Source: Microcoleaceae cyanobacterium UBA9251 | Lineage (GTDB): Bacteria > Cyanobacteriota > Cyanobacteriia > Cyanobacteriales > Microcoleaceae | Direction: 5' to 3' | Length of the DNA: 5,501 nt | Assembly: GCA_003542015.1 (NCBI GenBank) | Contig: DPLL01000188.1 | Location: 1,440 to 6,940 of the forward strand | Shown: piece after piece, positions 1 to 5,501 of the stretch | Position numbering within the stretch: position 1 is the stretch's first letter | Layout: every line of letters starts with the position of its first letter | Translations under genes and position numbers: made by a program | The notes under the pieces: model-generated | Seen by the model: only the letters and a program-made list of their open reading frames with translations | Database searches by the model: none | Told to the model about the DNA's origin: nothing

Positions 1-3000
1 TGTTATTGATGATCCCCAATATGTACAAGATTGCTGGGGAACTTACGCCGACGGTATTTCATATTGCAGCGCGATCGCTGGCGGCCCAAGGGCTCTCAAT
101 TTTTGGGGATCACAGTGATGTCACTTCTGCCCGCAGTACCGGTTTTGCGATGTTGTGTTCGGCTTCAGTGCAGGAAGCCCACGATTTTGCCTTAATTTCC
201 ACCGCTGCTACCCTGCGATCGCGCATTCCTTTCTTACATTTCTTTGACGGTTTCCGCACCTCCCACGAAGTGCAGAAAGTGGAAATGCTGACAGAAGATG
301 ATATGCGATCGCTCGTTCCCGATGAACTCGTATTCGCCCACCGATCGCGATCGCTTTCCCCCGATCGCCCAGTATTGCGCGGTACGGCTCAAAATCCTGA
401 CGTTTATTTCCAAGCCAGAGAAACCGTTAATTCCTATTATACTGCCTGCCTAGATATCACTGAACAAGTGATGAATGAATTTGCTCAATTAACAGGAAGG
501 CAATACAAACTCTACGAATATTACGGCGATCCCACAGCAGAAAAAATCGTCATTCTCATGGGTTCCGGTTGCGAATCAGTCCATGAAACCGTAGATTATC
601 TCAATGCCAAAGGTGAAAAATTAGGCGTTGTTAAAGTGCGAATGTATCGCCCATTCGACGGTAAACGACTGATGGCAGCCATACCCGAAACAGTAAAATC
701 CATCGCCGTTTTAGACCGTACAAAAGAACCAGGAGCCGGCGGTGAACCCCTTTATTTAGACGTAATTACTGCCCTAGTAGAACAAGAACGCACCACCATT
801 AAAGTAGTAGGAGGACGTTACGGCTTATCATCTAAAGAATTCACCCCATCAATGATTAAAGCCGTCTTTGATAACCTCAGCGCAGCCAAACCCAAGAATC
901 ATTTTACAATAGGAATCAACGACGACGTTACCCACACCAGCCTAGATTATGACCGAGAATTTAACATCGAATCTGATAGCGTAGTTCGAGCTATTTTCTA
1001 CGGATTAGGCGCTGATGGTACGGTAGGAGCCAACAAAAACTCCATCAAAATTATCGGGGAAGAAACTGATAATTACGCTCAAGGTTACTTCGTCTATGAT
1101 TCTAAAAAATCCGGTTCCGTCACCGTTTCTCACCTGCGCTTCGGTTCCCAGCCAATTCGTTCTATTTATCTAATAGAAAGAGCGAATTTTGTCGCCTGTC
1201 ATCAATGGGGATTTCTGGAACAATTCGATATGCTGAAAGAGATTGTTCCCGGTGGCACATTCCTAGTAAATAGCATCTATGGCCCCGATGATGTTTGGAT
1301 TCGCCTACCGCTGTCAGTACAAGAGACAATTATTCAGAAAAAACTGAAATTTTACGTCTCCGATGCGAACAAAGTTGCCCGTGAAGCAGGTATGGCCGGA
1401 CGCATAAATACAGTCATGCAAGCCTGCTTTTTTGCCCTTTCTGGAGTCTTACCGCGATCAGAAGCGATCGCCCAAATTAAAAAGGCAATTACCAAGAGTT
1501 ACGGCAAAAAAGGCCCAGAAATTGTCAAGATGAACATGGACGCTGTAGATCGTTCATTGGAATATCTTTTTGAAGTAAAAGTTCCCGATACTGCCAACAG
1601 TGAAATTACCTTGCGTTCGCCCGTTCCTGATACCGCTCCAGCCTTTGTGCGCGAAGTTTTAGGGGCAATGATTGGCAAGTGCGGCGACAATTTGCCCGTC
1701 AGTGCAATGCCAGTAGATGGTACTTATCCCACAGGCACTTCTCAATGGGAAAAACGCAATATTGCCACAGAAATTCCCGTTTGGGATACCGATGTTTGCG
1801 TGCAGTGCGGTAAATGTGTAATGGTTTGTCCTCACAGCGTCATTCGCTCCAAAGTTTACGAACCAGAACAGTTAGCAAATGCCCCAGAAACATTCAAGAG
1901 TAAAGATGCTAAAGATCACGATTGGCAGGGCTTAAAATTCACCATTCAAGTTGCTCCTGAAGACTGTACTGGTTGCGGACTCTGTGTAGATGTTTGCCCC
2001 GCTAAAAACAAAAGCCAGCCTAAATTAAAGGCAATTAATATGGCAGAACAATTGCCATTGCGGGAACCTGAACGGGAAAACTGGGATTTCTTTCTCGGTT
2101 TGCCAAATCCAGATCGGCGGGAATTAAAACTGAATAAAATCAGTCAACAGCAAATGCAAGAACCGCTGTTTGAATTCTCTGGAGCTTGTGGAGCTTGCGG
2201 CGAAACGCCTTATCTCAAATTAGTTAGTCAACTATTTGGCGATCGCATGGTAGTTGCTAATGCTACCGGTTGTTCTTCAATTTATGGTGGCAATTTACCC
2301 ACCACACCTTGGACAACCAACAGCGAAGGACGCGGCCCCGCTTGGTCAAATTCCCTCTTTGAAGATAACGCCGAATTTGGGTTAGGTTTCCGAGTTTCCA
2401 TTGACAAGCAAACTCAATTTGCTACTGAATTATTGCAAAAACTGGGCGGCGACATTGGCGACAATTTAGTGCAAGATATCCTGTCATCTGAACAGAAAAA
2501 TGAGGCGGATATTTGGGAACAACGGGAGCGAGTAGTTCAACTCAAACAAAAACTGCAAGAGATTGATTCTACTACCGCCAAACAGTTACTAAGCTTAGCT
2601 GATTTCCTAGTGAAAAAAAGCGTATGGATTATCGGCGGCGACGGTTGGGCCTATGACATTGGTTACGGCGGTTTGGATCATGTAATTGCTGGTGGTCGCA
2701 ATGTAAATATCCTAGTTTTGGATACCGAAGTTTACTCAAATACTGGCGGTCAAATGTCAAAAGCAACGCCGCGAGGAGCCGTTGCCAAATTTGCTGCTGG
2801 TGGCAAACCTGCTGCTAAGAAAGACTTAGGATTAATTGCTATGACTTACGGCAATGTTTACGTTGCTAGTGTCGCAATGGGAGCAAGGGATGAACATACT
2901 TTGCGAGTGTTTTTAGAGGCAGAAGCTTACGATGGACCCTCTTTAATCATTGCTTATTCCCATTGTATTGCTCACGGGATTAATATGGCTGGTGGGATGC

Positions 3001-3338
3001 AGCAGCAGAAAGCGGCGGTGGAATCAGGCGCAAAATTGCTTTACCGTTACAATCCCGATCGCACTCACCAGGGCGAAAATCCTCTGCAATTAGATTCAAA
3101 ATCGCCAAAAATTCCGCTCGAACAATATATGTATGCGGAAAACCGTTTCAAGATGCTAAAAGCCAGCAAACCAGAAGATGCACGGCGGTTATTAGCAGAA
3201 GCTCAAGAAGATGTGAATTCCCGCTGGGCCATGTATCAATATCTCGCCCAACGTCCCTTATCTAATGGACATCAAGACAATAGTAATGCGACCAATCCAA
3301 GCCAGAAAATTCAAAATTTAGGCGGACAAAAAGGATAG
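1..3338 (+). CDS. nifJ: NifJ, pyruvate:ferredoxin (flavodoxin) oxidoreductase, 5' end outside window
   Basis: This enzyme oxidises pyruvate with CoA to acetyl-CoA and CO2 and passes electrons to ferredoxin or flavodoxin in the cytoplasm. The frame is open to the left edge (first whole codon at 3-5), so the TTG at 6 is not a start. About 1,110 residues are present against roughly 1,190-1,200 in the family, so about 85 N-terminal residues are missing. Numbering from the codon at 6: HFFDGFRTSHE at 78 (pyruvate-domain signature), GLGADGTVGANK at 333 (gamma-type domain), two CxxCxxCxxxC ferredoxin motifs (Cys 598/601/604/608 and 654/657/660/664), the proximal-cluster cysteines 728, 731, 756 and 987, and the thiamine diphosphate/Mg motif GDGWAYDIG at 878 with SNTGG at 911-915. 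All twelve cluster cysteines are present and no frameshift is seen, so it should be functional. In cyanobacteria such enzymes serve nitrogen fixation, fermentation or mixotrophic growth; the window does not show which. Confidence 0.97.
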   Translation, partial: LLMIPNMYKIAGELTPTVFHIAARSLAAQGLSIFGDHSDVTSARSTGFAMLCSASVQEAHDFALISTAATLRSRIPFLHFFDGFRTSHEVQKVEMLTEDDMRSLVPDELVFAHRSRSLSPDRPVLRGTAQNPDVYFQARETVNSYYTACLDITEQVMNEFAQLTGRQYKLYEYYGDPTAEKIVILMGSGCESVHETVDYLNAKGEKLGVVKVRMYRPFDGKRLMAAIPETVKSIAVLDRTKEPGAGGEPLYLDVITALVEQERTTIKVVGGRYGLSSKEFTPSMIKAVFDNLSAAKPKNHFTIGINDDVTHTSLDYDREFNIESDSVVRAIFYGLGADGTVGANKNSIKIIGEETDNYAQGYFVYDSKKSGSVTVSHLRFGSQPIRSIYLIERANFVACHQWGFLEQFDMLKEIVPGGTFLVNSIYGPDDVWIRLPLSVQETIIQKKLKFYVSDANKVAREAGMAGRINTVMQACFFALSGVLPRSEAIAQIKKAITKSYGKKGPEIVKMNMDAVDRSLEYLFEVKVPDTANSEITLRSPVPDTAPAFVREVLGAMIGKCGDNLPVSAMPVDGTYPTGTSQWEKRNIATEIPVWDTDVCVQCGKCVMVCPHSVIRSKVYEPEQLANAPETFKSKDAKDHDWQGLKFTIQVAPEDCTGCGLCVDVCPAKNKSQPKLKAINMAEQLPLREPERENWDFFLGLPNPDRRELKLNKISQQQMQEPLFEFSGACGACGETPYLKLVSQLFGDRMVVANATGCSSIYGGNLPTTPWTTNSEGRGPAWSNSLFEDNAEFGLGFRVSIDKQTQFATELLQKLGGDIGDNLVQDILSSEQKNEADIWEQRERVVQLKQKLQEIDSTTAKQLLSLADFLVKKSVWIIGGDGWAYDIGYGGLDHVIAGGRNVNILVLDTEVYSNTGGQMSKATPRGAVAKFAAGGKPAAKKDLGLIAMTYGNVYVASVAMGARDEHTLRVFLEAEAYDGPSLIIAYSHCIAHGINMAGGMQQQKAAVESGAKLLYRYNPDRTHQGENPLQLDSKSPKIPLEQYMYAENRFKMLKASKPEDARRLLAEAQEDVNSRWAMYQYLAQRPLSNGHQDNSNATNPSQKIQNLGGQKG
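71..354. repeat. HIP1 cluster (four GCGATCGC octamers) inside nifJ
   Basis: Perfect HIP1 octamers lie at 71-78, 215-222, 305-312 and 347-354. Three more are at 1464-1471, 2239-2246 and 5476-5483. HIP1 is the highly over-represented palindrome of many cyanobacterial genomes. All four copies in this cluster are read in the frame CGA-TCG, giving Arg-Ser, and one forms an Arg-Ser-Arg-Ser run. The copies at 1464 and 2239 are read in the other two frames (Ala-Ile-Ala and Gly-Asp-Arg). Confidence 0.9.
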
Positions 3339-3351
3339 TAATGATATGTGA

Positions 3352-3386
3352 ATCGGCAGATAAATTTTTAAGTATTATCTGCCGAT
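3352..3386 (+). terminator. Stem-loop after nifJ, possible terminator or mRNA 3'-end stabiliser
   Basis: A perfect 12-bp inverted repeat, ATCGGCAGATAA (3352-3363) with TTATCTGCCGAT (3375-3386), encloses an AT-rich 11-nt loop and begins 13 bases after the nifJ stop codon. The position is right for the end of the nifJ transcript. No T-run follows the second arm, so it is not a textbook intrinsic terminator. It may instead protect the mRNA 3' end from exonucleases or halt only part of transcription. Confidence 0.6.
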
Positions 3387-3430
3387 CTACATTGAAATTT
3401 TAGCGCATTTTATTGAAGTAGGACTTCTAC

Positions 3431-3603
3431 CAAATCCGGTGAAATCGGAATGATTAAACCGCGAAGACACCAAGAGCGCGAAGGAAGAAATGCATCTTCT
3501 TCTTTCTCTTCTTTCTCTTCTTTCTCTTTCTTCGCGTCCGCGTGCCTCGCGGTTCATTTAATCTTACGACCTATTAGTTATCATTCTGATACAACCGGAT
3601 TTG
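3431..3603. repeat. Nested palindromic repeat element, MITE-like, about 173 bp
   Basis: The outer arms are 24 bp (3431-3454 and 3580-3603) and match in inverted orientation at 20 of 24 positions, including perfect 10-mers CAAATCCGGT and ACCGGATTTG. Inside lies a second inverted pair, AACCGCGA (3457-3464) and TCGCGGTT (3547-3554), continuing imperfectly into GCGAAG-type sequence and a pyrimidine tract. No transposase is encoded. The head-to-head layout suggests either two inverted copies of one dispersed repeat or a non-autonomous palindromic element. I recall similar GCG-rich AACCGCGAAG repeats in filamentous cyanobacteria, but copy number cannot be judged from one window. A 67-codon open frame across it (3450-3653) is low-complexity and not credible as a gene. 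Confidence 0.75.
3500..3526. repeat. Three tandem 9-bp units TTCTTTCTC
   Basis: Three exact copies of TTCTTTCTC lie head to tail within a wider pure-pyrimidine stretch (3495-3533). The tract sits in the centre of the nested palindrome, so it would be in the loop region if the element folds. Such units can expand or contract by slippage. Confidence 0.85.
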
Positions 3604-3611
3604 ATACGCAA

Positions 3612-3678
3612 AGAAACCGGGTTTCTCTGAAAAATCGTTGGTTTCTCAACTAGATATCTCCGAATAAACCCGGTTTCT
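3612..3678. repeat. Inverted-repeat element with AGAAACCGGGTTT arms
   Basis: AGAAACCGGGTTT (3612-3624) and its exact reverse complement AAACCCGGTTTCT (3666-3678) form 13-bp arms around a 41-bp spacer. The left arm is itself part of a shorter palindrome, AGAAACC-G-GGTTTCT (3612-3626), and a further GGTTTCT stands at 3640-3646. This resembles a dispersed palindromic repeat that I recall from Oscillatoria/Microcoleus genomes; that identification is from memory. It lies directly between the larger palindromic element and the leader of the next gene. Confidence 0.75.
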
Positions 3679-3724
3679 AGCCTCGATATGTGTAAGTCCT
3701 GTGAAGACAAAGCTCACAAAAATC

Positions 3725-3731
3725 AAAGGAG
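3725..3731 (+). promoter_or_regulatory. Shine-Dalgarno sequence that fixes the start of the DHOD-like gene
   Basis: AAAGGAG lies 7 bases before the ATG at 3739. It decides between this ATG and the in-frame ATG at 3688, which has no purine-rich site before it and would add 17 residues unlike the family. No convincing promoter was found between 3679 and this site. Confidence 0.85.
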
Positions 3732-3738
3732 AAATGAA

Positions 3739-4749
3739 ATGAATTTGACTACTAATTATCTAGGTTTAGAGCTACGTTCCCCCTTAATTCCCTCCGCCTC
3801 CGCACCTTTAACCGAAAATATTGACAATCTTAAACGCATGGAAGATGCGGGTGCTGGTGCTGTTGTGCTGCATTCATTATTTGAGGAACAAATTCGACAA
3901 GAACGTTTTGAATTGCAACATCACCTCACCTATGGTACTGATAGCTTTGCCGAATCTCTTACCTATTTTCCTGAACCAGAGACATTTCATGTTGGCACTC
4001 AAGAGTATCTAAATCATATCTCTAACGCTAAAGATATGGTGGATATTCCAATTATTGCCAGTCTTAACGGTTCCACAGTTGGTGGCTGGGTTAAGTACGC
4101 CAAAGAAATCGAATTAGCTGGGGCTGATGCACTGGAATTAAATGTGTATTATGTGCCGACAAATATGGAAATGAGCGGCGCACAAGTTGAGCAGAATTAT
4201 ATTGATATTCTGCGAGCAGTCAAGTCAGAAATCAGAATTCCCATCGCCATTAAGCTGAGTCCTTTCTTTAGTAATATGGCAAATATGGCGAAGCAGTTAA
4301 CGGAAGCGGGAGCTAATGCTCTCGTTTTGTTTAACCGATTTTACCAGCCGGATATTAATATCGAAGAGTTAGAAGTGCAGCCGAATGTGTTGTTAAGTAC
4401 GCCTCAAGCCATGCGTTTACCTTTGCGCTGGATTGCGATTTTGTATGGTCGCCTTGATGTTGATTTTGCTGCTACTAGCGGGATTCACAAAGGTCAAGAT
4501 GCGATTAAAATGCTGATGGTTGGTGCTAATGCTACGATGCTTTGTTCAGTGTTATTGCGGCATGGAATTGAGCATATTAGCGTCATTGAAAAAGAGATGA
4601 TTCATTGGATGGAAGAACACGAATATGAGTCTGTAAAACAGATGCAGGGTTCGATGTCGCAGCTTAATTGTCCTGATGAATCAGCCTTTGAACGAGCACA
4701 GTATATGAAGGCTGTCAATTCGTATAAACCGGAGCGAATCTTAGTTTAA
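3739..4749 (+). CDS. Dihydroorotate-dehydrogenase-like flavoprotein, substrate unknown
   Basis: A cytoplasmic protein of 336 residues with the (beta/alpha)8 barrel of the dihydroorotate dehydrogenase/FMN superfamily. The start at 3739 is chosen for its strong ribosome-binding site and because MNLTTNYLGLELRSPLIPSA is a typical family N-terminus. Visible motifs: SLNGS at 108-112, ELNVYYVPTN from 133, the conserved barrel lysine in AIKLSPF (Lys172), and the phosphate-binding-like ATSGIHKGQDA from 245 with VGANATMLCSVL after it. True pyrimidine-pathway enzymes have a catalytic Cys or Ser in ELNxSCPN; here tyrosines 137-138 occupy that place. FMN binding is therefore likely, but dihydroorotate oxidation is doubtful, and I withhold the symbol pyrD. 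It is the next gene on the same strand after nifJ, 400 bp away. Similar proteins are, as I recall, found near nifJ in other cyanobacteria, which would suggest a redox role. The frame is intact and there are no signal or membrane segments. Confidence 0.9.
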   Translation: MNLTTNYLGLELRSPLIPSASAPLTENIDNLKRMEDAGAGAVVLHSLFEEQIRQERFELQHHLTYGTDSFAESLTYFPEPETFHVGTQEYLNHISNAKDMVDIPIIASLNGSTVGGWVKYAKEIELAGADALELNVYYVPTNMEMSGAQVEQNYIDILRAVKSEIRIPIAIKLSPFFSNMANMAKQLTEAGANALVLFNRFYQPDINIEELEVQPNVLLSTPQAMRLPLRWIAILYGRLDVDFAATSGIHKGQDAIKMLMVGANATMLCSVLLRHGIEHISVIEKEMIHWMEEHEYESVKQMQGSMSQLNCPDESAFERAQYMKAVNSYKPERILV

Positions 4750-4768
4750 GCAAGTTTCAAAACTATTC

Positions 4769-4820
4769 GTAACGCCGCCGTCTCGGCGGTGACTTTACCG
4801 AGCAAGGGTGGCGGCGTTAC
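4769..4820. repeat. GC-rich hairpin after the DHOD-like gene
   Basis: GTAACGCCGCC (4769-4779) is perfectly complementary to GGCGGCGTTAC (4810-4820). A competing inner hairpin, CCGCCG-TCT-CGGCGG (4775-4789), is also possible, as are CTCGG/CCGAG pairs (4782-4786 with 4798-4802). It starts 20 bases after the stop codon. No T-run follows, so it is better described as a dispersed palindromic repeat that could act as a transcript 3' end than as a standard terminator. Confidence 0.7.
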
Positions 4821-4834
4821 TGAACAAGCCTGCG

Positions 4835-4958
4835 TAATATCAATTCCGGTTGCACCGTCAGGTGATGTTGACTGTTGACTGTTGACTGTTGACTGTTGAC
4901 TGTTGACTGTTGGCTGTTGATGGTTTGAACAATACCGATGCAACCGGAAACGATATAA
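4835..4958. repeat. Imperfect inverted repeat enclosing the heptanucleotide array
   Basis: Arms of 23 bp (4835-4857 and 4936-4958) agree at 19 positions, with a perfect 11-bp core TTCCGGTTGCA (4844-4854) and TGCAACCGGAA (4939-4949). The roughly 78 bp between them is mostly the heptamer array. No open reading frame of interest lies inside; the small frames here translate the tandem repeat. It may be a non-autonomous repeat element whose loop gained or expanded the heptamers. Confidence 0.75.
4866..4921. repeat. Heptanucleotide tandem repeat, eight units of TGTTGAC
   Basis: Six exact TGTTGAC units (4866-4907) are followed by two variants, TGTTGGC and TGTTGAT. Read on the other strand and rotated, the unit is CAACAGT, which I recall as one of the short tandemly repeated repetitive (STRR) heptamers described in filamentous cyanobacteria. 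The degenerate units are at one end only, as expected for slippage growth. In the minus strand it can be read as repeated Asn-Ser-Gln-Gln-Ser-Thr-Val, which is not a credible protein. Confidence 0.92.
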
Positions 4959-4984
4959 GTCCTCAAAAAATAATTACAATTGCA

Positions 4985-5014
4985 TTGACTCAAATTACAC
5001 TTATAGAGTATAAT
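4985..5014 (+). promoter_or_regulatory. Near-consensus sigma-70 promoter of the decayed gene
   Basis: TTGACT (4985-4990) and a perfect TATAAT (5009-5014) are 18 bp apart, so transcription should start near 5021. The start codon of the decayed gene is about 30 bases further on. This is the clearest promoter in the window, in AT-rich DNA just outside the inverted repeat at 4835-4958. No operator was recognised. Confidence 0.72.
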
Positions 5015-5051
5015 TTTATTTGGTGTATCAACCATTACCAAGGATCGAAAT

Positions 5052-5389
5052 ATGTCATAATTCCTAGATTTTCTCTGGCATCAATTTGCTTAGGTCGCCT
5101 TCGGAGAATTCAAACCAGGTAAATTTGAAGAAGCCCAGCAACTTGATCTGAAGGCTGTTTCCACCTAGGCTCATGGTTTTAAAGGAGCGGATCTATTGCA
5201 ATTACCGGAGACAGAGCAAGGAATTAGGTCATCTAAAAAAAACAATATCCAATCTTAAATTGTAGTGGCGGGTTTAGTTACGGTTTATAGTAGGATCGAG
5301 TTTACTGCTGCAAAACCCACCTACCCATGTTATATTTATTTGTACCCACTTACTTTGAAGAAATTGTCAAGATCTATGACAAGGACTAA
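5052..5389 (+). pseudogene. Decayed small gene, perhaps of the antibiotic-biosynthesis-monooxygenase-like (dimeric alpha-beta barrel) type
   Basis: A Shine-Dalgarno AAGGA (5040-5044) stands 7 bases before ATG at 5052. The frame reads Met-Ser, stop (5058-5060), FLDFLWHQFA, stop (5091-5093), VAFGEFKPGKFEEAQQL and on to AVST, stop (5166-5168), then AHGFKGADLLQLPETEQGI. All three stops are one base away from sense codons (TAA from GAA; TAG from GAG or TAT/TAC-type codons), so point mutation explains them. After 5225 the likeness ends and a palindromic repeat follows. A plausible C-terminal remnant in another frame, LFVPTYFEEIVKIYDKD, ends at TAA 5387-5389. The parts total about 75-80 codons, fitting a protein of around 100 residues. 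The family guess rests on remembered cyanobacterial proteins with a KPGKFEEAQQLY segment and is tentative. The gene is almost certainly non-functional unless stops are read through. Confidence 0.68.
5262..5324. repeat. Degenerate palindromic repeat within the decayed gene
   Basis: GTAGTGGCGGGTTT (5262-5275) and AAACCCACCTAC (5313-5324) are imperfect inverted arms around a 37-bp spacer. The form resembles a GTAGGGGCGGGTTT-type dispersed cyanobacterial repeat that I recall, here with several changes. It lies exactly where the reading frame of the decayed gene loses its likeness, and a possible C-terminal remnant resumes just after it, so it probably arrived by insertion with loss of some gene sequence. 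Confidence 0.55.
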
Positions 5390-5395
5390 TTTTTC

Positions 5396-5436
5396 CGATC
5401 GTATTGGCATATTCTGGTTATGGACGATCGTTTTTT
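5396..5436 (+). terminator. Terminator-like hairpin with T-run after the decayed gene
   Basis: CGATCGT (5396-5402) pairs with ACGATCG (5424-5430), followed at once by six T residues (5431-5436). The 21-nt loop is large, so stability is modest. It begins 7 bases after the possible final stop of the decayed gene, which suits an intrinsic terminator for that unit on the plus strand. Confidence 0.55.
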
Positions 5437-5472
5437 AGCCTCGTAGCGAAGGAAAGTTGTGAAGGGCAAAAT

Positions 5473-5501
5473 ATGGCGATCGCCACAGTCGTGGAGTATT
5501 C
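5473..5501 (+). CDS. Possible start of a further gene, cut by the window edge
   Basis: ATG at 5473 begins MAIATVVEY and stays open to the edge. GAAGG (5461-5465) sits 7 bases upstream as a possible ribosome-binding site, and the terminator-like hairpin just before it marks a plausible gene boundary. Codons 2-4 contain a HIP1 octamer. A GTG at 5459 in another frame is also open. Nine residues are too few to name a product. Confidence 0.35.

Noticed and set aside
1499..1690. Minus-strand open frame inside nifJ
   Set aside because: Shadow of a long, well-conserved coding sequence on the other strand.
3450..3653. 67-codon plus-strand open frame
   Set aside because: It runs through the palindromic element and translates the pyrimidine tract into a Ser/Phe run; no ribosome-binding site or family likeness.
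3700..3718. CRP-like palindrome TGTGA ... TCACA before the DHOD-like gene
   Set aside because: The half-sites are 9 bases apart, whereas CRP-type sites need 6, so it is probably chance.
3688..3738. Upstream in-frame ATG for the DHOD-like gene
   Set aside because: No ribosome-binding site before 3688 and the extra 17 residues are lysine-rich and unlike the family N-terminus.
4866..4921. CRISPR array
   Set aside because: Units are 7 bp and contiguous with no spacers; this is a tandem repeat.
4746..5041. Two minus-strand frames with repeated Asn-Ser-Gln-Gln-Ser-Thr
   Set aside because: The repeated peptide is only the heptanucleotide array read through; both frames cross hairpins and have no supporting signals.
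4910..5122. 70-codon plus-strand frame overlapping the relic gene
   Set aside because: It starts inside the tandem array and overlaps the promoter; the other frame from 5052 has the ribosome-binding site and protein-like sequence.

Overview
The window looks like chromosomal DNA of a cyanobacterium, most likely a filamentous, repeat-rich one of the Oscillatoria/Microcoleus kind. Three things point there. The octamer GCGATCGC (HIP1, a cyanobacterial signature) occurs seven times in 5.5 kb, against less than 0.1 expected by chance. The large protein has the cyanobacterial type of NifJ sequence. The intergenic DNA is packed with short palindromic and heptanucleotide repeats of the sort that litter such genomes. 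The phylum call is firm; the lower-rank guess is inference from memory of repeat families.

Layout. (1) Left edge to 3338: nifJ, pyruvate:ferredoxin/flavodoxin oxidoreductase, lacking roughly its first 85 residues, which lie outside the window. (2) 3339-3738: a 400-bp spacer with no convincing gene. It holds a 12-bp-arm stem-loop just after nifJ, a nested palindromic element (3431-3603) with a pyrimidine tandem repeat in its centre, a second inverted-repeat element (3612-3678), and finally a strong Shine-Dalgarno sequence. (3) 3739-4749: a 336-residue dihydroorotate-dehydrogenase-like flavoprotein that keeps the FMN-type barrel motifs but not the expected catalytic Cys/Ser. (4) 4750-5051: a GC-rich hairpin, a long imperfect inverted repeat enclosing eight heptanucleotide units, and then a near-consensus sigma-70 promoter. 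(5) 5052-5389: a decayed small gene, still with promoter, ribosome-binding site and a following terminator-like hairpin, but with three in-frame stops and a repeat sitting in its middle. (6) From 5473 a possible new gene start runs off the right edge.

How the genes may work together: NifJ moves electrons from pyruvate to ferredoxin or flavodoxin while making acetyl-CoA. The downstream flavoprotein of unknown substrate is on the same strand and could be functionally linked to it, but the spacer contains a terminator-like stem-loop and is long, so a single transcript is not shown. The decayed gene appears to have been an independent one-gene unit. I see no defence system, CRISPR array, tRNA, rRNA or transposase gene. 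The most unusual content is the layered repeats and the relic transcription unit.
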